Assembly: GCA_030593165.1 (NCBI GenBank)
Contig: JAUVHR010000003.1
Location: forward strand, 1-35,620
Source: Candidatus Thorarchaeota archaeon
GTDB lineage: Archaea > Asgardarchaeota > Thorarchaeia > Thorarchaeales > Thorarchaeaceae
Reading direction: 5' to 3'
Length of the DNA: 35,620 nt
In this document: positions 10,208 through 18,282 of the stretch, one piece after another
Position numbering within the stretch: the stretch's first letter is position 1
Layout of the letters: every line of letters begins with the position of its first letter
The notes under the pieces: generated by a model
Database searches by the model: none
The model's input: the letters and a program-made list of their open reading frames with translations, nothing else
What the model was told of the DNA's origin: nothing
Position numbers and translations under genes: made by a program

Positions 10208-11998
10208 CTAGGCGAGTCCAAGGCGCTTCAATGTGCTCTCACTTGGTTGACCTTCTTTGTCCCAACCCCTTAGTGAGTAGTATTCTGCGAGCATTTCCTC
10301 AAGGTGAACGACGCGATTACGTGAACCTCCTTCAGGAAGTGGACTGAAAAAGCGTGGTGGTAGAGTATCGTCTTTTGACGAGAAACCTTCCCGTTGATTG
10401 AAGAGTCGTTCTAGATTCCAAGTCCTTTCACCAATCGTCAACAATGCTCTACCATCGATCTCCATATCAGTAGCAGCACTAAGGAACTCAGCGTAGTCAT
10501 CCACATTGAGTGCGAATTGAGAAAATCTACAAACCACCATAGCATCTACAGCTGCAGAAAGGTCCTGATACAGAATCACCAATCCGGGTTTTCCTTCAAT
10601 GCGGTCTCTATCTACAAGGACCGGAGAACCCATCACCTCGGGACCAATCAGATAGGAACGCAGGTGACAACCACCCCGGTTTGATGTAGCATATCCTAAT
10701 GCATGGCCTTGGGCTCCTCGCGGATCATACGCAGGCATCTCCATACCTTTCGCCACCATTGCCAAATCAGGCGCACCATAGCGAGTAGCAAATCGGAGAG
10801 AACCCTCGCCCAACTCAGCTCCTAGACCACGAGCCATGGCAATATCCTGGATTAGATCTAGAATACCTTCGGTGTTGGCGAAGTTCAATGGTGCATCCAA
10901 ATGACCCTTCTGTACTAATTCCATTGCACAACCTATGGTACTACCAACAGAGATCGTGTCAAGGCCTAGATTGTTGCATAGATGGTTAACCTCTGCAATC
11001 CACTCTAAATCATTGATTCCACATTGTGGTCCAAAGGCCCAGATAGTTTCGTACTCAGGACCACCGACTTCTTTCCCTTGCACTCGGCTTATGCGTCCGC
11101 ATCCGATTGGACATCCATAGCAACGGTAAGTCTTTGCAGAGAAACGCTCAAGCAGTTTCTCACCAGAAACACCATCTGCATCGTTGAACATGCCTTCCTG
11201 AAAATTATGTGTTGGAAGCATTCCGAGCTCATTCGTCACGTTGACCAGAACTGCAGTGCCATAAACTGGGAGTGATTTGTCAGTTATTCCGTTCTTTTTT
11301 ATTAGCAAGCGAGCATGTTTCACAGCTTGTTCCATTCGCCCTATGTCAGCAACAGGAACTTTACCGGTCCCTTTCACGACCAATGCCTTGAGATTCTTCG
11401 AACCCATAACTGCTCCTACACCGCCGCGTCCAGCTGCACGGTGTTTGTCTGTCATTATGGCTGCCAAGTTGACTTGGTGTTCACCTGCAGGACCAATACA
11501 GGCGACTTGTGCTTGACTGTCGGTGGCTTCAATGAGAAAATCAGTGGTTTCCTCTACATCCTTCCCCCATACTGATGCTGCATCGCGAATCTCTACTTCG
11601 CCCTCGTTAATCCATACGTACACTGGAGATGTTGCGCGGCCCTCGAACACAATTGCTGCGTATCCGGCCCGTCTGATTTGAGGACCCAAATAGCCACCAA
11701 CATTGGAGTCTAGGATGGTTCCTGTGAGTGGGGATTTGGTGATAATGGCGGTTCTGCCGGCTGTCGGAACAGATGTGGCCGTGAGCGGCCCTATTGCGAA
11801 TATGAGCCAGTTCTCTGGTGATAACGGGTTAGTTCCCGGTTCTAGATGATCATAAAGCAATTTCACCCCAAGACCACGCCCACCGAGGTAGTCCTTCATC
11901 AACTCAGGCGAGATTGGGTCCGAGTTGGTCGTTCTCTCAGTGAGGTTAACACGAAGAATCCTAGCTTGAGAATAGAGTTGAACAGTAGTTGTAGACAC
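10208..11998 (-). CDS. aor: Aldehyde:ferredoxin oxidoreductase (tungsto- or molybdopterin)
   Basis: A 596-aa member of the AOR family, which oxidises aldehydes to acids and reduces ferredoxin using a bis-pterin tungsten (or molybdenum) centre and one 4Fe-4S cluster. Visible motifs are the N-terminal ARILRVNLTERTT, GGRGLGVKLLYD, TGRT-like PTAGRTAIITKSPLTGT, DKHRAAGRGGVGAVMGSKNLKA, then the cluster ligands CYGCPIGC with a late Cys in VVCRFSQ, and pterin-binding DPRGAQGHALGYATSNRGGCH. The GTG start at 11998 has GGAGG eight bases upstream, inside the end of deoC. The 12-base spacing to deoC indicates a shared transcript. The substrate cannot be read from sequence; DeoC upstream makes acetaldehyde, so acetaldehyde is a natural candidate (inference). 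Confidence 0.93.
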   Translation of the reverse strand: MSTTTVQLYSQARILRVNLTERTTNSDPISPELMKDYLGGRGLGVKLLYDHLEPGTNPLSPENWLIFAIGPLTATSVPTAGRTAIITKSPLTGTILDSNVGGYLGPQIRRAGYAAIVFEGRATSPVYVWINEGEVEIRDAASVWGKDVEETTDFLIEATDSQAQVACIGPAGEHQVNLAAIMTDKHRAAGRGGVGAVMGSKNLKALVVKGTGKVPVADIGRMEQAVKHARLLIKKNGITDKSLPVYGTAVLVNVTNELGMLPTHNFQEGMFNDADGVSGEKLLERFSAKTYRCYGCPIGCGRISRVQGKEVGGPEYETIWAFGPQCGINDLEWIAEVNHLCNNLGLDTISVGSTIGCAMELVQKGHLDAPLNFANTEGILDLIQDIAMARGLGAELGEGSLRFATRYGAPDLAMVAKGMEMPAYDPRGAQGHALGYATSNRGGCHLRSYLIGPEVMGSPVLVDRDRIEGKPGLVILYQDLSAAVDAMVVCRFSQFALNVDDYAEFLSAATDMEIDGRALLTIGERTWNLERLFNQREGFSSKDDTLPPRFFSPLPEGGSRNRVVHLEEMLAEYYSLRGWDKEGQPSESTLKRLGLA

Positions 11999-12010
11999 AT
12001 TCAGTTCCTC

Positions 12011-12832
12011 CTAATCGGTGAAAATGTTATCCTCCTTGTGGGGGCATGTAAGACACTGTTGTTTGTACCAGAGATAAACATCCTTTGGCTGCTTAGCGAA
12101 GCTTGCTTGACGGCTTGGACAGGTCCAACAGGGTTTATCGGGCTGCAGCCAGACATCACTGTATTGTATCCATCTAAAGTCTTCAACAATCGCGATTCCG
12201 GCACTTGCTCCAAGTCTGTCCGCGCCCGCATCTATCAGCCGGTAAGCATCTTTGAAAGTCCGAATACCACCGGCTGCCTTGACACCCATTTTGCTGCCGA
12301 CCGTTTCTCTCATCAACCGGACATCATGTGGTGTTGCACCCATCGGACCAAAGCCTGTAGATGTCTTGACAAAGTCCGCTCCAGCTTCCTTCACAAGCAG
12401 ACACGCTTGCCGTTTCTCATCATCAACGAGGAAGCCAGTCTCTAGAATCACCTTTACATGGGCATCTCCAGACGCGCTCACAACCGCTTCGATATCAGAC
12501 CGTACTAGGTCGTAATTCTTATCGCGGAGTGCGCCTATGTTCATGACCATGTCAACCTCGTGAGCGCCAGCCTTCACAACTCGCTTTGCTTCGAATGCTT
12601 TTGCATCTGAGAGAGTAGCACCAAGAGGAAAACCAACCACAGCGCAGACTTTCACGTCAGAGTCCTGTAATAGCTGGGCTGCATACTCGACGTGAACGGG
12701 ATTGATACAAACAGCTGCGAAATTATAGAGTAGCGCCTCCTCGCACAGCTGCTTGATTTTGGATTGCTTCTCAGCAGGTTTCAGCACGGTATGATCAATC
12801 ATCTTGGCAAGCTTCTCGACTGTGAGGTCCAA
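12011..12832 (-). CDS. deoC: Deoxyribose-phosphate aldolase with C-terminal four-cysteine tail
   Basis: A TIM-barrel class I aldolase that cleaves 2-deoxyribose 5-phosphate to glyceraldehyde 3-phosphate and acetaldehyde in nucleoside catabolism. Key residues are visible: the D94 region (HEVDMVMNIGAL), the Schiff-base lysine K156 (DFVKTSTGFG), K185 (KAAGGIR), and the phosphate-binding loop DRLGASAG. The usual protein ends soon after this loop (about residue 217). Here some 56 residues follow, containing C235, C238, C260 and C263 in two CxxCP pairs, which could bind zinc or a cluster. The start is TTG at 12832 with GGAG nine bases upstream, and a TATA-like GGTATTAATA is at 12871-12880. First gene of the deoC-aor-PAPS-reductase run. 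Confidence 0.93.
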   Translation of the reverse strand: MDLTVEKLAKMIDHTVLKPAEKQSKIKQLCEEALLYNFAAVCINPVHVEYAAQLLQDSDVKVCAVVGFPLGATLSDAKAFEAKRVVKAGAHEVDMVMNIGALRDKNYDLVRSDIEAVVSASGDAHVKVILETGFLVDDEKRQACLLVKEAGADFVKTSTGFGPMGATPHDVRLMRETVGSKMGVKAAGGIRTFKDAYRLIDAGADRLGASAGIAIVEDFRWIQYSDVWLQPDKPCWTCPSRQASFAKQPKDVYLWYKQQCLTCPHKEDNIFTD

Positions 12833-12870
12833 TGGAAACAGCTCCGGAGAAGCGATTCTTCCTCTAGTGC

Positions 12871-12880
12871 TATTAATACC
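12871..12880 (-). promoter_or_regulatory. TATA-like element for deoC-aor operon
   Basis: On the minus strand GGTATTAATA sits about 40-48 bases upstream of the deoC TTG, which would give a short leader that still contains the GGAG ribosome-binding site. By eye only. Confidence 0.4.
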
Positions 12881-12900
12881 TTCGAATGGAATGCGAGGCT

Positions 12901-13260
12901 CTACCGCCCACCAAGATACGCCCGTATGTCGTCCAAGACCTCTTTCTGTAGTCTAATAACGTCGTGGACCTCTATCTCTTCTGCATCCTTGACAACCGAG
13001 GACAGTTGAACTACGGTCCCAACGGCTTCAATCTTGTCAAAGTCCACAGGAAACTCGACTTCAGCTCCCTTAACAATGAGCTCGGAACGAGTTGGATGGA
13101 GCGAGATACGAATACTTCTAACAATGCCAATTCTCCGCGCCCTACTGTCAAGAACCTCTTTTCCAAGTAGGCGACCTGGCATACTCAGTTCGTATAGTTC
13201 TGCTTCAATACTGGGCATTGGATCTGCTGTTGTCATTACGTCTCGGCTCCTTGTGTTCAT
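12901..13260 (-). CDS. PRC-barrel-like domain protein
   Basis: A 119-aa protein. The central part (PGRLLGKEVLDSRARRIGIV, then SELIVKGAEVEFPVDFDKIEAVGTVVQLSS) has the short-strand pattern of the PRC-barrel, a small beta-barrel domain often involved in RNA metabolism or protein contacts. The C-terminus is a charged helix (VIRLQKEVLDDIRAYLGGR). Two starts are possible: ATG at 13260, which may be leaderless because AT-rich repeats lie 15-35 bases upstream, and ATG at 13236, with AAGGAG about ten bases before it. It is divergent from hef across an 82-bp spacer. The function cannot be assigned from sequence. Confidence 0.65.
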   Translation of the reverse strand: MNTRSRDVMTTADPMPSIEAELYELSMPGRLLGKEVLDSRARRIGIVRSIRISLHPTRSELIVKGAEVEFPVDFDKIEAVGTVVQLSSVVKDAEEIEVHDVIRLQKEVLDDIRAYLGGR

Positions 13261-13274
13261 CCAAGAAAGTAGGG

Positions 13275-13302
13275 GAGTATTATTATCAGTGAGTATTATC
13301 AG
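13275..13302. repeat. Tandem imperfect AT-rich repeat in the hef / PRC-barrel divergent promoter
   Basis: GAGTATTATTATCAGT is followed at once by GAGTATTATCAG, a duplicated unit differing by four bases. Both copies contain TATA-like cores and lie between divergent genes, so one copy may serve each direction, or the duplication may be a regulator site. Confidence 0.5.
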
Positions 13303-13342
13303 AGTGTGCTAGATTGGTCTTCAAAAAACGGGGAAAAGAGAT

Positions 13343-15637
13343 GTGAGTGATTCCTTCGTCGATATACCGCTCATCAAAAAGGGAACTGTTGAGTATAGAA
13401 CGTATCAGATCACTCTTGCTGAAATTGCCTCGAAGGAGAGCATACTTGTTATCCTAAGTACCGGTTTGGGAAAGACAGTGATTGCAGCAATTGCTGCTGC
13501 AAGAAGACTAGTCAAGCATCCCGAGTCCAAAATCTTGTTTCTTGCACCATCACGTCCACTTGTCGAACAACAGGCACGATTCCTAGAACGCGTTCTAGAC
13601 ATAGATGAATCACAGGTTGTATGTTTGACTGGACAAGACCCGCCAAACAAGCGTCAGTCAATTTGGGAGAACTCCCGAGTCATTGTGATGACGCCCCAAG
13701 CTCTGCAAAATGATCTGATTCAGCGGAGTTATGATTTGAGTGAGGTCTCACTGATTGTTTTTGACGAGGCACATCGGGGAGTAGGCAACTATGCCTACAC
13801 GTTCATCGCCGAGTTATATGAGATGCAAGGGACCAATCCTGTATCTCTAGGCCTCACTGCATCACCCGGCCATAGAGTTGAACAGATCAAGACGGTATGT
13901 GAGAACCTTCGACTCGCAAAGGTGGAGATGCGAACAGAGAGTAGTCCTGATGTACGGCACTATTTGGTTTCAATCGAAACGAATCTCAACTATATTGATC
14001 TCCCGCCCGAAATTCAAGTCTTGAGAGACCTGCTGTACTCACTACTCGATGACTACACATCTCCAGTCAGGAAGTATGGCTTTTCACTTCCAAACAGCAG
14101 ACGACTGAGCAGAAAGGAGATTCTCAGAGCTCAGGGTGATGTGCGTAAAGAACTAGGCACCCACACCAGTCCGCCAAAACATCTGTACTTCATCATAAGG
14201 AACCTGACTGCAGCCCTGAGAATATTACACCTTCTTGAGTTTGTAGGAACACAGGGAATCGCCCCGACATACAGGTACATCCAAGGAATGTACGAAGAAG
14301 TACGCAACAAGAAGAGCTCAAAGGGTGTGAAGGATCTCATATCTAGGTCTGAGTTCAAACAGTTTGAAAGCCTACTAGAAGCACTACTATCGAAAGGCTA
14401 CCGTCATCCAAAGGCAGACCTTATTCTCGAGCTTGTTAGCGAACAGCTCTCCGTAGACCTAGATTCGCGGATACTGGTGTTCACTCGATTCCGTGACACA
14501 GCTATCGAGGTTGTTGAAACACTGGAGAAACTTGAAGAGGTCCGTGCCAGTCGATTTGTGGGTCAGAGTTCGAAGGGTTCGGACAAGGGTTTCTCACAGA
14601 AGAAACAGGTAGAAGTTCTTGAAGGATTCAGAAACAACGAGTTCAATGTACTCGTAGCTACGCAGGTTGGAGAAGAAGGTCTTGATATTCCTGAATGTAA
14701 TCTTGTAGTATTCTATGATTGCGTACCTTCAGTAGTCCCGTACATTCAACGTCGAGGACGAACAGGACGCAAGTCACCTGGTAGAGTTGTCATAATGGTA
14801 GCTAGAGGAACTCATGACGAGTTCTATCACTGGAGCGTGATTAGAAAGTTGAAGAAAATGCCTTCTGCTATAGACGAGGCTGGAAAAGACCCGGAAGACC
14901 AGACCAGTCTCGAGGAGTTCGATCGAGAGGAAACTGAGGATGCCGTCCCAGTTCCCAAGCCCGCAAAGGCAAAGGAAGAACAAGAGGACCGTATTGTGAT
15001 GATTGTGGATTCACGTGAACTGCCTACAGCAGTGCCGCGTGAGCTGACAAGGATGAATGTTGAGATATCAAGTGAGTCGCTGGACATTGGGGACTATATC
15101 ATCTCAGAAGATGTTGCTGTAGAGAGGAAAGAGGCAGGTGACTTCCTCCAGTCATTGATAGATGGAAGACTCTTCGTTCAACTCAGTGCCCTACGTTCAG
15201 CATATCGACGTCCAGTCATGATTATTGAAGGAGAGCAATTGATTGGACTAAGAGCTATCAATCCGAACTCAATCTACGGAGCGCTTGCCACAATCGCAAT
15301 CAGAATCCAAATTCCCATCCTGTGGGCTCGAAACGCCACAGAAACTGCAAACATCCTCTTTAGACTCGCATACCTTGAGCAGATTGGCGCCAAAAAGAAA
15401 CCAAAAACACGTACTGGAGAAACAAGGACTACTGATGCGCAGACTCTGGAGTACATCCTTTCCGGGTTCCCTGGTGTAGACACAGTAGTTTCAAGATCTA
15501 TTCTCTCAGAATTCGGCACTTTGGACAGAGTCTTTTCTGCCTCGGAGAAGGACCTGAAGAATGTAAAGGGAGTCGGTCCAAAAATCGCGGGAACGATTAG
15601 ACGACTGCTGACAACAAAATACCTGCTCCGCAAGTAG
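13343..15637 (+). CDS. hef: Hef: superfamily 2 helicase fused to XPF/ERCC4-type nuclease
   Basis: Archaeal homologue of FANCM/XPF that remodels and cuts stalled replication forks. The order is a DExD/H helicase with Walker A STGLGKT (residues 39-45), DEAH at about 141, SLGLTASPG, and motif VI QRRGRTGR near 469. An acidic linker (about 510-550) follows. The ERCC4 nuclease begins IVDSRELPTAVPRE near 555 and has the catalytic VERKEAGD near 593. Tandem helix-hairpin-helix motifs lie near 695-764 (LSGFPGVDTVVS, NVKGVGPKIAG). The 764-aa length is normal and all helicase and nuclease signatures are present, so both halves should be active. The GTG start at 13343 is the first in frame; no strong Shine-Dalgarno is seen. 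This single-chain form is typical of Euryarchaeota and Asgard archaea, not of crenarchaea. Confidence 0.95.
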   Translation: MSDSFVDIPLIKKGTVEYRTYQITLAEIASKESILVILSTGLGKTVIAAIAAARRLVKHPESKILFLAPSRPLVEQQARFLERVLDIDESQVVCLTGQDPPNKRQSIWENSRVIVMTPQALQNDLIQRSYDLSEVSLIVFDEAHRGVGNYAYTFIAELYEMQGTNPVSLGLTASPGHRVEQIKTVCENLRLAKVEMRTESSPDVRHYLVSIETNLNYIDLPPEIQVLRDLLYSLLDDYTSPVRKYGFSLPNSRRLSRKEILRAQGDVRKELGTHTSPPKHLYFIIRNLTAALRILHLLEFVGTQGIAPTYRYIQGMYEEVRNKKSSKGVKDLISRSEFKQFESLLEALLSKGYRHPKADLILELVSEQLSVDLDSRILVFTRFRDTAIEVVETLEKLEEVRASRFVGQSSKGSDKGFSQKKQVEVLEGFRNNEFNVLVATQVGEEGLDIPECNLVVFYDCVPSVVPYIQRRGRTGRKSPGRVVIMVARGTHDEFYHWSVIRKLKKMPSAIDEAGKDPEDQTSLEEFDREETEDAVPVPKPAKAKEEQEDRIVMIVDSRELPTAVPRELTRMNVEISSESLDIGDYIISEDVAVERKEAGDFLQSLIDGRLFVQLSALRSAYRRPVMIIEGEQLIGLRAINPNSIYGALATIAIRIQIPILWARNATETANILFRLAYLEQIGAKKKPKTRTGETRTTDAQTLEYILSGFPGVDTVVSRSILSEFGTLDRVFSASEKDLKNVKGVGPKIAGTIRRLLTTKYLLRK

Positions 15638-15650
15638 ACTTGCTCAGAGC

Positions 15651-16340
15651 CTAGTAGACCTCTGGATTGGTCCCCTTGCCGTTTCGGAAGGCTCTTCTGA
15701 ACTTGTCAGTCATCTCGCGGGCAACCTCCCAGTAGCGTAGGTAGTCTTGATTGTTCAGTGTCACAACAGTGAGAAGCCGTCTGAGGGTAACATAGACCGT
15801 TGGTTCGATCTCAGGGATGTTCTCTAGCACCCGCTTCGCGCTATCGCGACCTCGCTGCCAAAGCCCGTCGTGTTCAACGAACAACTGGGCCAAGTCTTCG
15901 ACTGTCGCGTCATCAGCCAAGTGGAATCCAAGGCCACGCACGGTACCTACAAGGTCAAGCGTTCTCTCAAGGTCAAAAGGTACTCTATCAGGGAGGGACT
16001 CCATATCACCAGTTGCAATGAAAATGCTCTCTGCAGTGGCCCTCCATTGCTTTTGCTGGATGTGGGAGTCACCATTTCCAGTAGGAGCATAACCGTCTTG
16101 TCGAATCAGACCGCTTCGCTCCAACTCCTTGAGATGATACCGTACTGTCTGGGGCTTGACATCTTTCTTGGGGTCTTGGCGGTCCATAAACTCACAGAGT
16201 TCTGTTGTGGTCATTCTCCTAGCTCTCAGCGCGTGCAGAATCTGCCTGCGACTCTCATCATTGAGAGCACGAACAGCTAGAATCGCTTCATCTCCAGTAA
16301 GAATCTTCACCGCGTCCAATGTTTGCGCCTCCGTGCTCAT
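15651..16340 (-). CDS. Winged-helix transcriptional regulator (ArsR-like)
   Basis: A 229-aa protein. The N-terminal 100 residues form a winged helix: ILAVRALNDESRRQILHALR, TTTELCEFM, then the recognition helix in PQTVRYHLKELERSGLI and a wing ending at DSHIQQKQWRAT. This arrangement is ArsR/GntR-like and common in archaea. The C-terminal part (about 110-229) is helical with no motif I recognise and may bind an effector or dimerise. It is convergent with hef (13-bp gap) and transcribed in the same direction as the next small winged-helix gene, 127 bp away. The target is unknown. Confidence 0.75.
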   Translation of the reverse strand: MSTEAQTLDAVKILTGDEAILAVRALNDESRRQILHALRARRMTTTELCEFMDRQDPKKDVKPQTVRYHLKELERSGLIRQDGYAPTGNGDSHIQQKQWRATAESIFIATGDMESLPDRVPFDLERTLDLVGTVRGLGFHLADDATVEDLAQLFVEHDGLWQRGRDSAKRVLENIPEIEPTVYVTLRRLLTVVTLNNQDYLRYWEVAREMTDKFRRAFRNGKGTNPEVY

Positions 16341-16467
16341 TCACCATCCAGAGTACTATAATCCTTGAGTGCTTATTTGTCAATCATCTCAGTATTGGGA
16401 GCTTGGTCAACCGCCAACGATAAGAATCGCTGGAGGCTCAAGTCCGCAAAAGGGAGTTATCTCCTGA

Positions 16468-16713
16468 TTATGCAGGCACGTAGATCCATTGCCTCATGTC
16501 TTGCAGGCAAGGAACTCTCTTGATTAGTTGTTTCTTGAGTAGTTTCCTGAGAGCATAACGAACAGTTCTCGGTGCAAATGACACCTTATCTAGGAGCTGC
16601 TTAGGGGTGACGCCACCCTGGCCACTGCTTCGAAGGATATCAAGTACTATCATCTGACTTTTGGTCAGTTTCATGTCCTTTAGCTCATCAGTAAGTTCTT
16701 TTTCTGACATCAT
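16468..16713 (-). CDS. Small MarR-like winged-helix DNA-binding protein
   Basis: An 81-aa stand-alone winged helix: LTKSQMIVLDILRSSGQGGVT, PKQLLDKVSFAPRTVRYALRKLLKKQLIKRV, then a wing ending WIYVPA. A GTG at 16725 would extend it by four residues but would overlap GGTGA, which is well placed as the ribosome-binding site eight bases before the ATG at 16713, so I start there. Its promoter carries two inverted repeats over and beside the TATA region (16744-16771), which suggests autoregulation. Targets are unknown. Confidence 0.75.
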   Translation of the reverse strand: MMSEKELTDELKDMKLTKSQMIVLDILRSSGQGGVTPKQLLDKVSFAPRTVRYALRKLLKKQLIKRVPCLQDMRQWIYVPA

Positions 16714-16743
16714 TTTTCCTTTCACCTTTCTCTTTTGAAATAG

Positions 16744-16771
16744 GTTATAATAACAGCATGAAATTGCTGTT
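16744..16771. promoter_or_regulatory. Overlapping inverted repeats on the promoter of the small winged-helix gene
   Basis: GTTAT-A-ATAAC (16744-16754) is a perfect odd palindrome and contains the minus-strand TATA-like core, 31-41 bases before the ATG at 16713. It shares its last three bases with a second inverted repeat, AACAGCA/TGCTGTT (16752-16758 and 16765-16771, 6-nt loop). Two adjacent dyads on a TATA box upstream of a DNA-binding protein gene fit an autoregulatory operator. Confidence 0.5.
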
Positions 16772-16998
16772 CAATATAGTAAACTTTGTAACGCAGACCT
16801 ATATTAATCTGTCGCAGTCCAGCATTCGGCTGTCGCGGTGTCCCACTATTGCATTCAAAACCTTTTCTAAGCAGTTTTTCTTACAAGATGGAAAGAACCG
16901 GCTTCTATCAAGTCTTTGCTGACTTTCTAATTCATTTGAAGAGGGCCCTGAGTCGGCAAACTCTTTATTGCAGTGAGCAGGAGGATGTTTGAATCAAC
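16772..16998. other. Gene-free spacer upstream of the GlmU-like gene
   Basis: No credible ORF. It contains a direct repeat CTGTCGCAG / CTGTCGCGG (about 16811-16840) and a TATA-like TCTTTATTG near 16960-16968 that could drive the GlmU-like gene. AGGAGG (about 16979-16984) is about fourteen bases before its ATG, rather far for a Shine-Dalgarno. Confidence 0.4.
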
Positions 16999-18282
16999 AT
17001 GAAGAAGGCAGCTCTACTCGCCGCAGGGGACTCAACACGGATGTTGCCACTCTCAGCCAACATTCCCAAGCATCTACTACCTGTTGGCGGAAGACCATTG
17101 ATATTCCAGACACTTGAGAGGCTCAGAGAGGCTGGAATACGTGAAACTCTGATTGTGAGTGGGTACTATGGCGAAGACCTGAAGAATGCAGTAGATGCTC
17201 AGAGCTGGGGATCTATGGAGATCTCGTACGTGTGGCAGCATGAGAGAAAGGGAACAGCCCATGCAGCCGGACACGCCAAGGACTTCGCTGGAGATGACCC
17301 CATTCTTCTCATGTACGGTGATGTCATGGCTGGACTGGATACAATCCCGCAGCTTATGAAGTACCATAAGAGAGGAGGCTTCGGTTTGACGATATCCGTG
17401 TATCCTGTCGATAATCCTTCTGCCTTTGGTGTTGTCAAAGTAGAAGAAGGAAGGGCTGTCGGATTAGTTGAGAAGCCGTCGTTAGACAATGATGCTGGTA
17501 ATCTCATTAATGCGGGGATGTTTTGTGCAGATAGTGAGCTATGGAATGCGATTGATGAGACTGAACTATCACCGCGCGGAGAGTACGAGATTACTGACTC
17601 CTTCTTGATGATGATAGAACGGGGTAATGTTGGGGCATTCAACGTACCGACTTGGTGGGTCGACGTAGGACGACCTTGGGATCTTCTTGAAGCGAACAAA
17701 CTCCTACTTGAAGAGATTCCTAGAAGAATCGAGGGCGAGATTGAGAATGGTGCGACCTTGAAAGGCAATGTGATTGTTGAGAATGGAGCGACGATAAGAA
17801 GTGGGGCGTACATTCAAGGCCCGGTGTATATCGGCAATGGCTCTGTTGTCGGCCCGAACTGCTACATCCGGCCCCATACCTATCTCGAGAAAAACGTTAA
17901 GGTCGGAAATGCTGTCGAAATAAAGAACTGCATCCTGATGGACGGAACCAGCATCGGTCATCTCTCTTATGTTGGCGATTCTATCATTGGACGAAAGGTC
18001 AACTTTGGGGCCGGCACGATCACTGCAAACCTGCGTCATGATGACAAGTCAATTTGGGTGACCGTGAAGGGGAAACGAGAGAACTCGGGTCGAAGAAAGC
18101 TCGGAGTCATCATCGGAGACCGCGTGAAGACAGGAATTGGGACACTTCTATTTCCCGGTGTGGTCCTGCATACGGGTGCATGTACTGGTCCAGGAACAAT
18201 TGTTGAAAGAGATATTGAGGCAGACAAGCTCGTTATTGGTATGCAACCGAAGAGAACACTAGACATGAAATCAGATGAGTGA
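16999..18282 (+). CDS. GlmU-like bifunctional sugar-1-phosphate nucleotidylyltransferase/acetyltransferase
   Basis: A 427-aa two-domain enzyme. The N-terminal nucleotidyltransferase has LAAGDSTRMLPLSANIPKHLLPV (GxxxRMxPLT...PK class) and LMYGDVMAG, with EKP and NAGMF loops and WWVDVGRPWDLLEAN. From about residue 240 hexapeptide repeats form a left-handed beta-helix, with GHLSYVGDS at about 320 and NFGAGTITANLR, corresponding to the catalytic acetyltransferase region of GlmU. The likely product is UDP-N-acetylglucosamine or a related nucleotide sugar for surface glycans. Archaeal homologues have broad sugar specificity, so the exact substrate is uncertain. The stop overlaps the next gene by eight bases (ATGAGTGA), showing translational coupling. 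Confidence 0.88.
   Translation: MKKAALLAAGDSTRMLPLSANIPKHLLPVGGRPLIFQTLERLREAGIRETLIVSGYYGEDLKNAVDAQSWGSMEISYVWQHERKGTAHAAGHAKDFAGDDPILLMYGDVMAGLDTIPQLMKYHKRGGFGLTISVYPVDNPSAFGVVKVEEGRAVGLVEKPSLDNDAGNLINAGMFCADSELWNAIDETELSPRGEYEITDSFLMMIERGNVGAFNVPTWWVDVGRPWDLLEANKLLLEEIPRRIEGEIENGATLKGNVIVENGATIRSGAYIQGPVYIGNGSVVGPNCYIRPHTYLEKNVKVGNAVEIKNCILMDGTSIGHLSYVGDSIIGRKVNFGAGTITANLRHDDKSIWVTVKGKRENSGRRKLGVIIGDRVKTGIGTLLFPGVVLHTGACTGPGTIVERDIEADKLVIGMQPKRTLDMKSDE

Noticed and set aside
11846-12445. 199-codon plus-strand ORF
   Set aside because: It lies antisense across the start of aor and most of deoC, and its protein has no recognisable pattern; it is a shadow.
16917-16953. Two CTGA boxes about 31 bases apart upstream of the GlmU-like gene
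   Set aside because: No C or C' box at the right distance and no terminal stem.
17199-17813. 204-codon minus-strand ORF
   Set aside because: Antisense to the well-supported GlmU-like gene.
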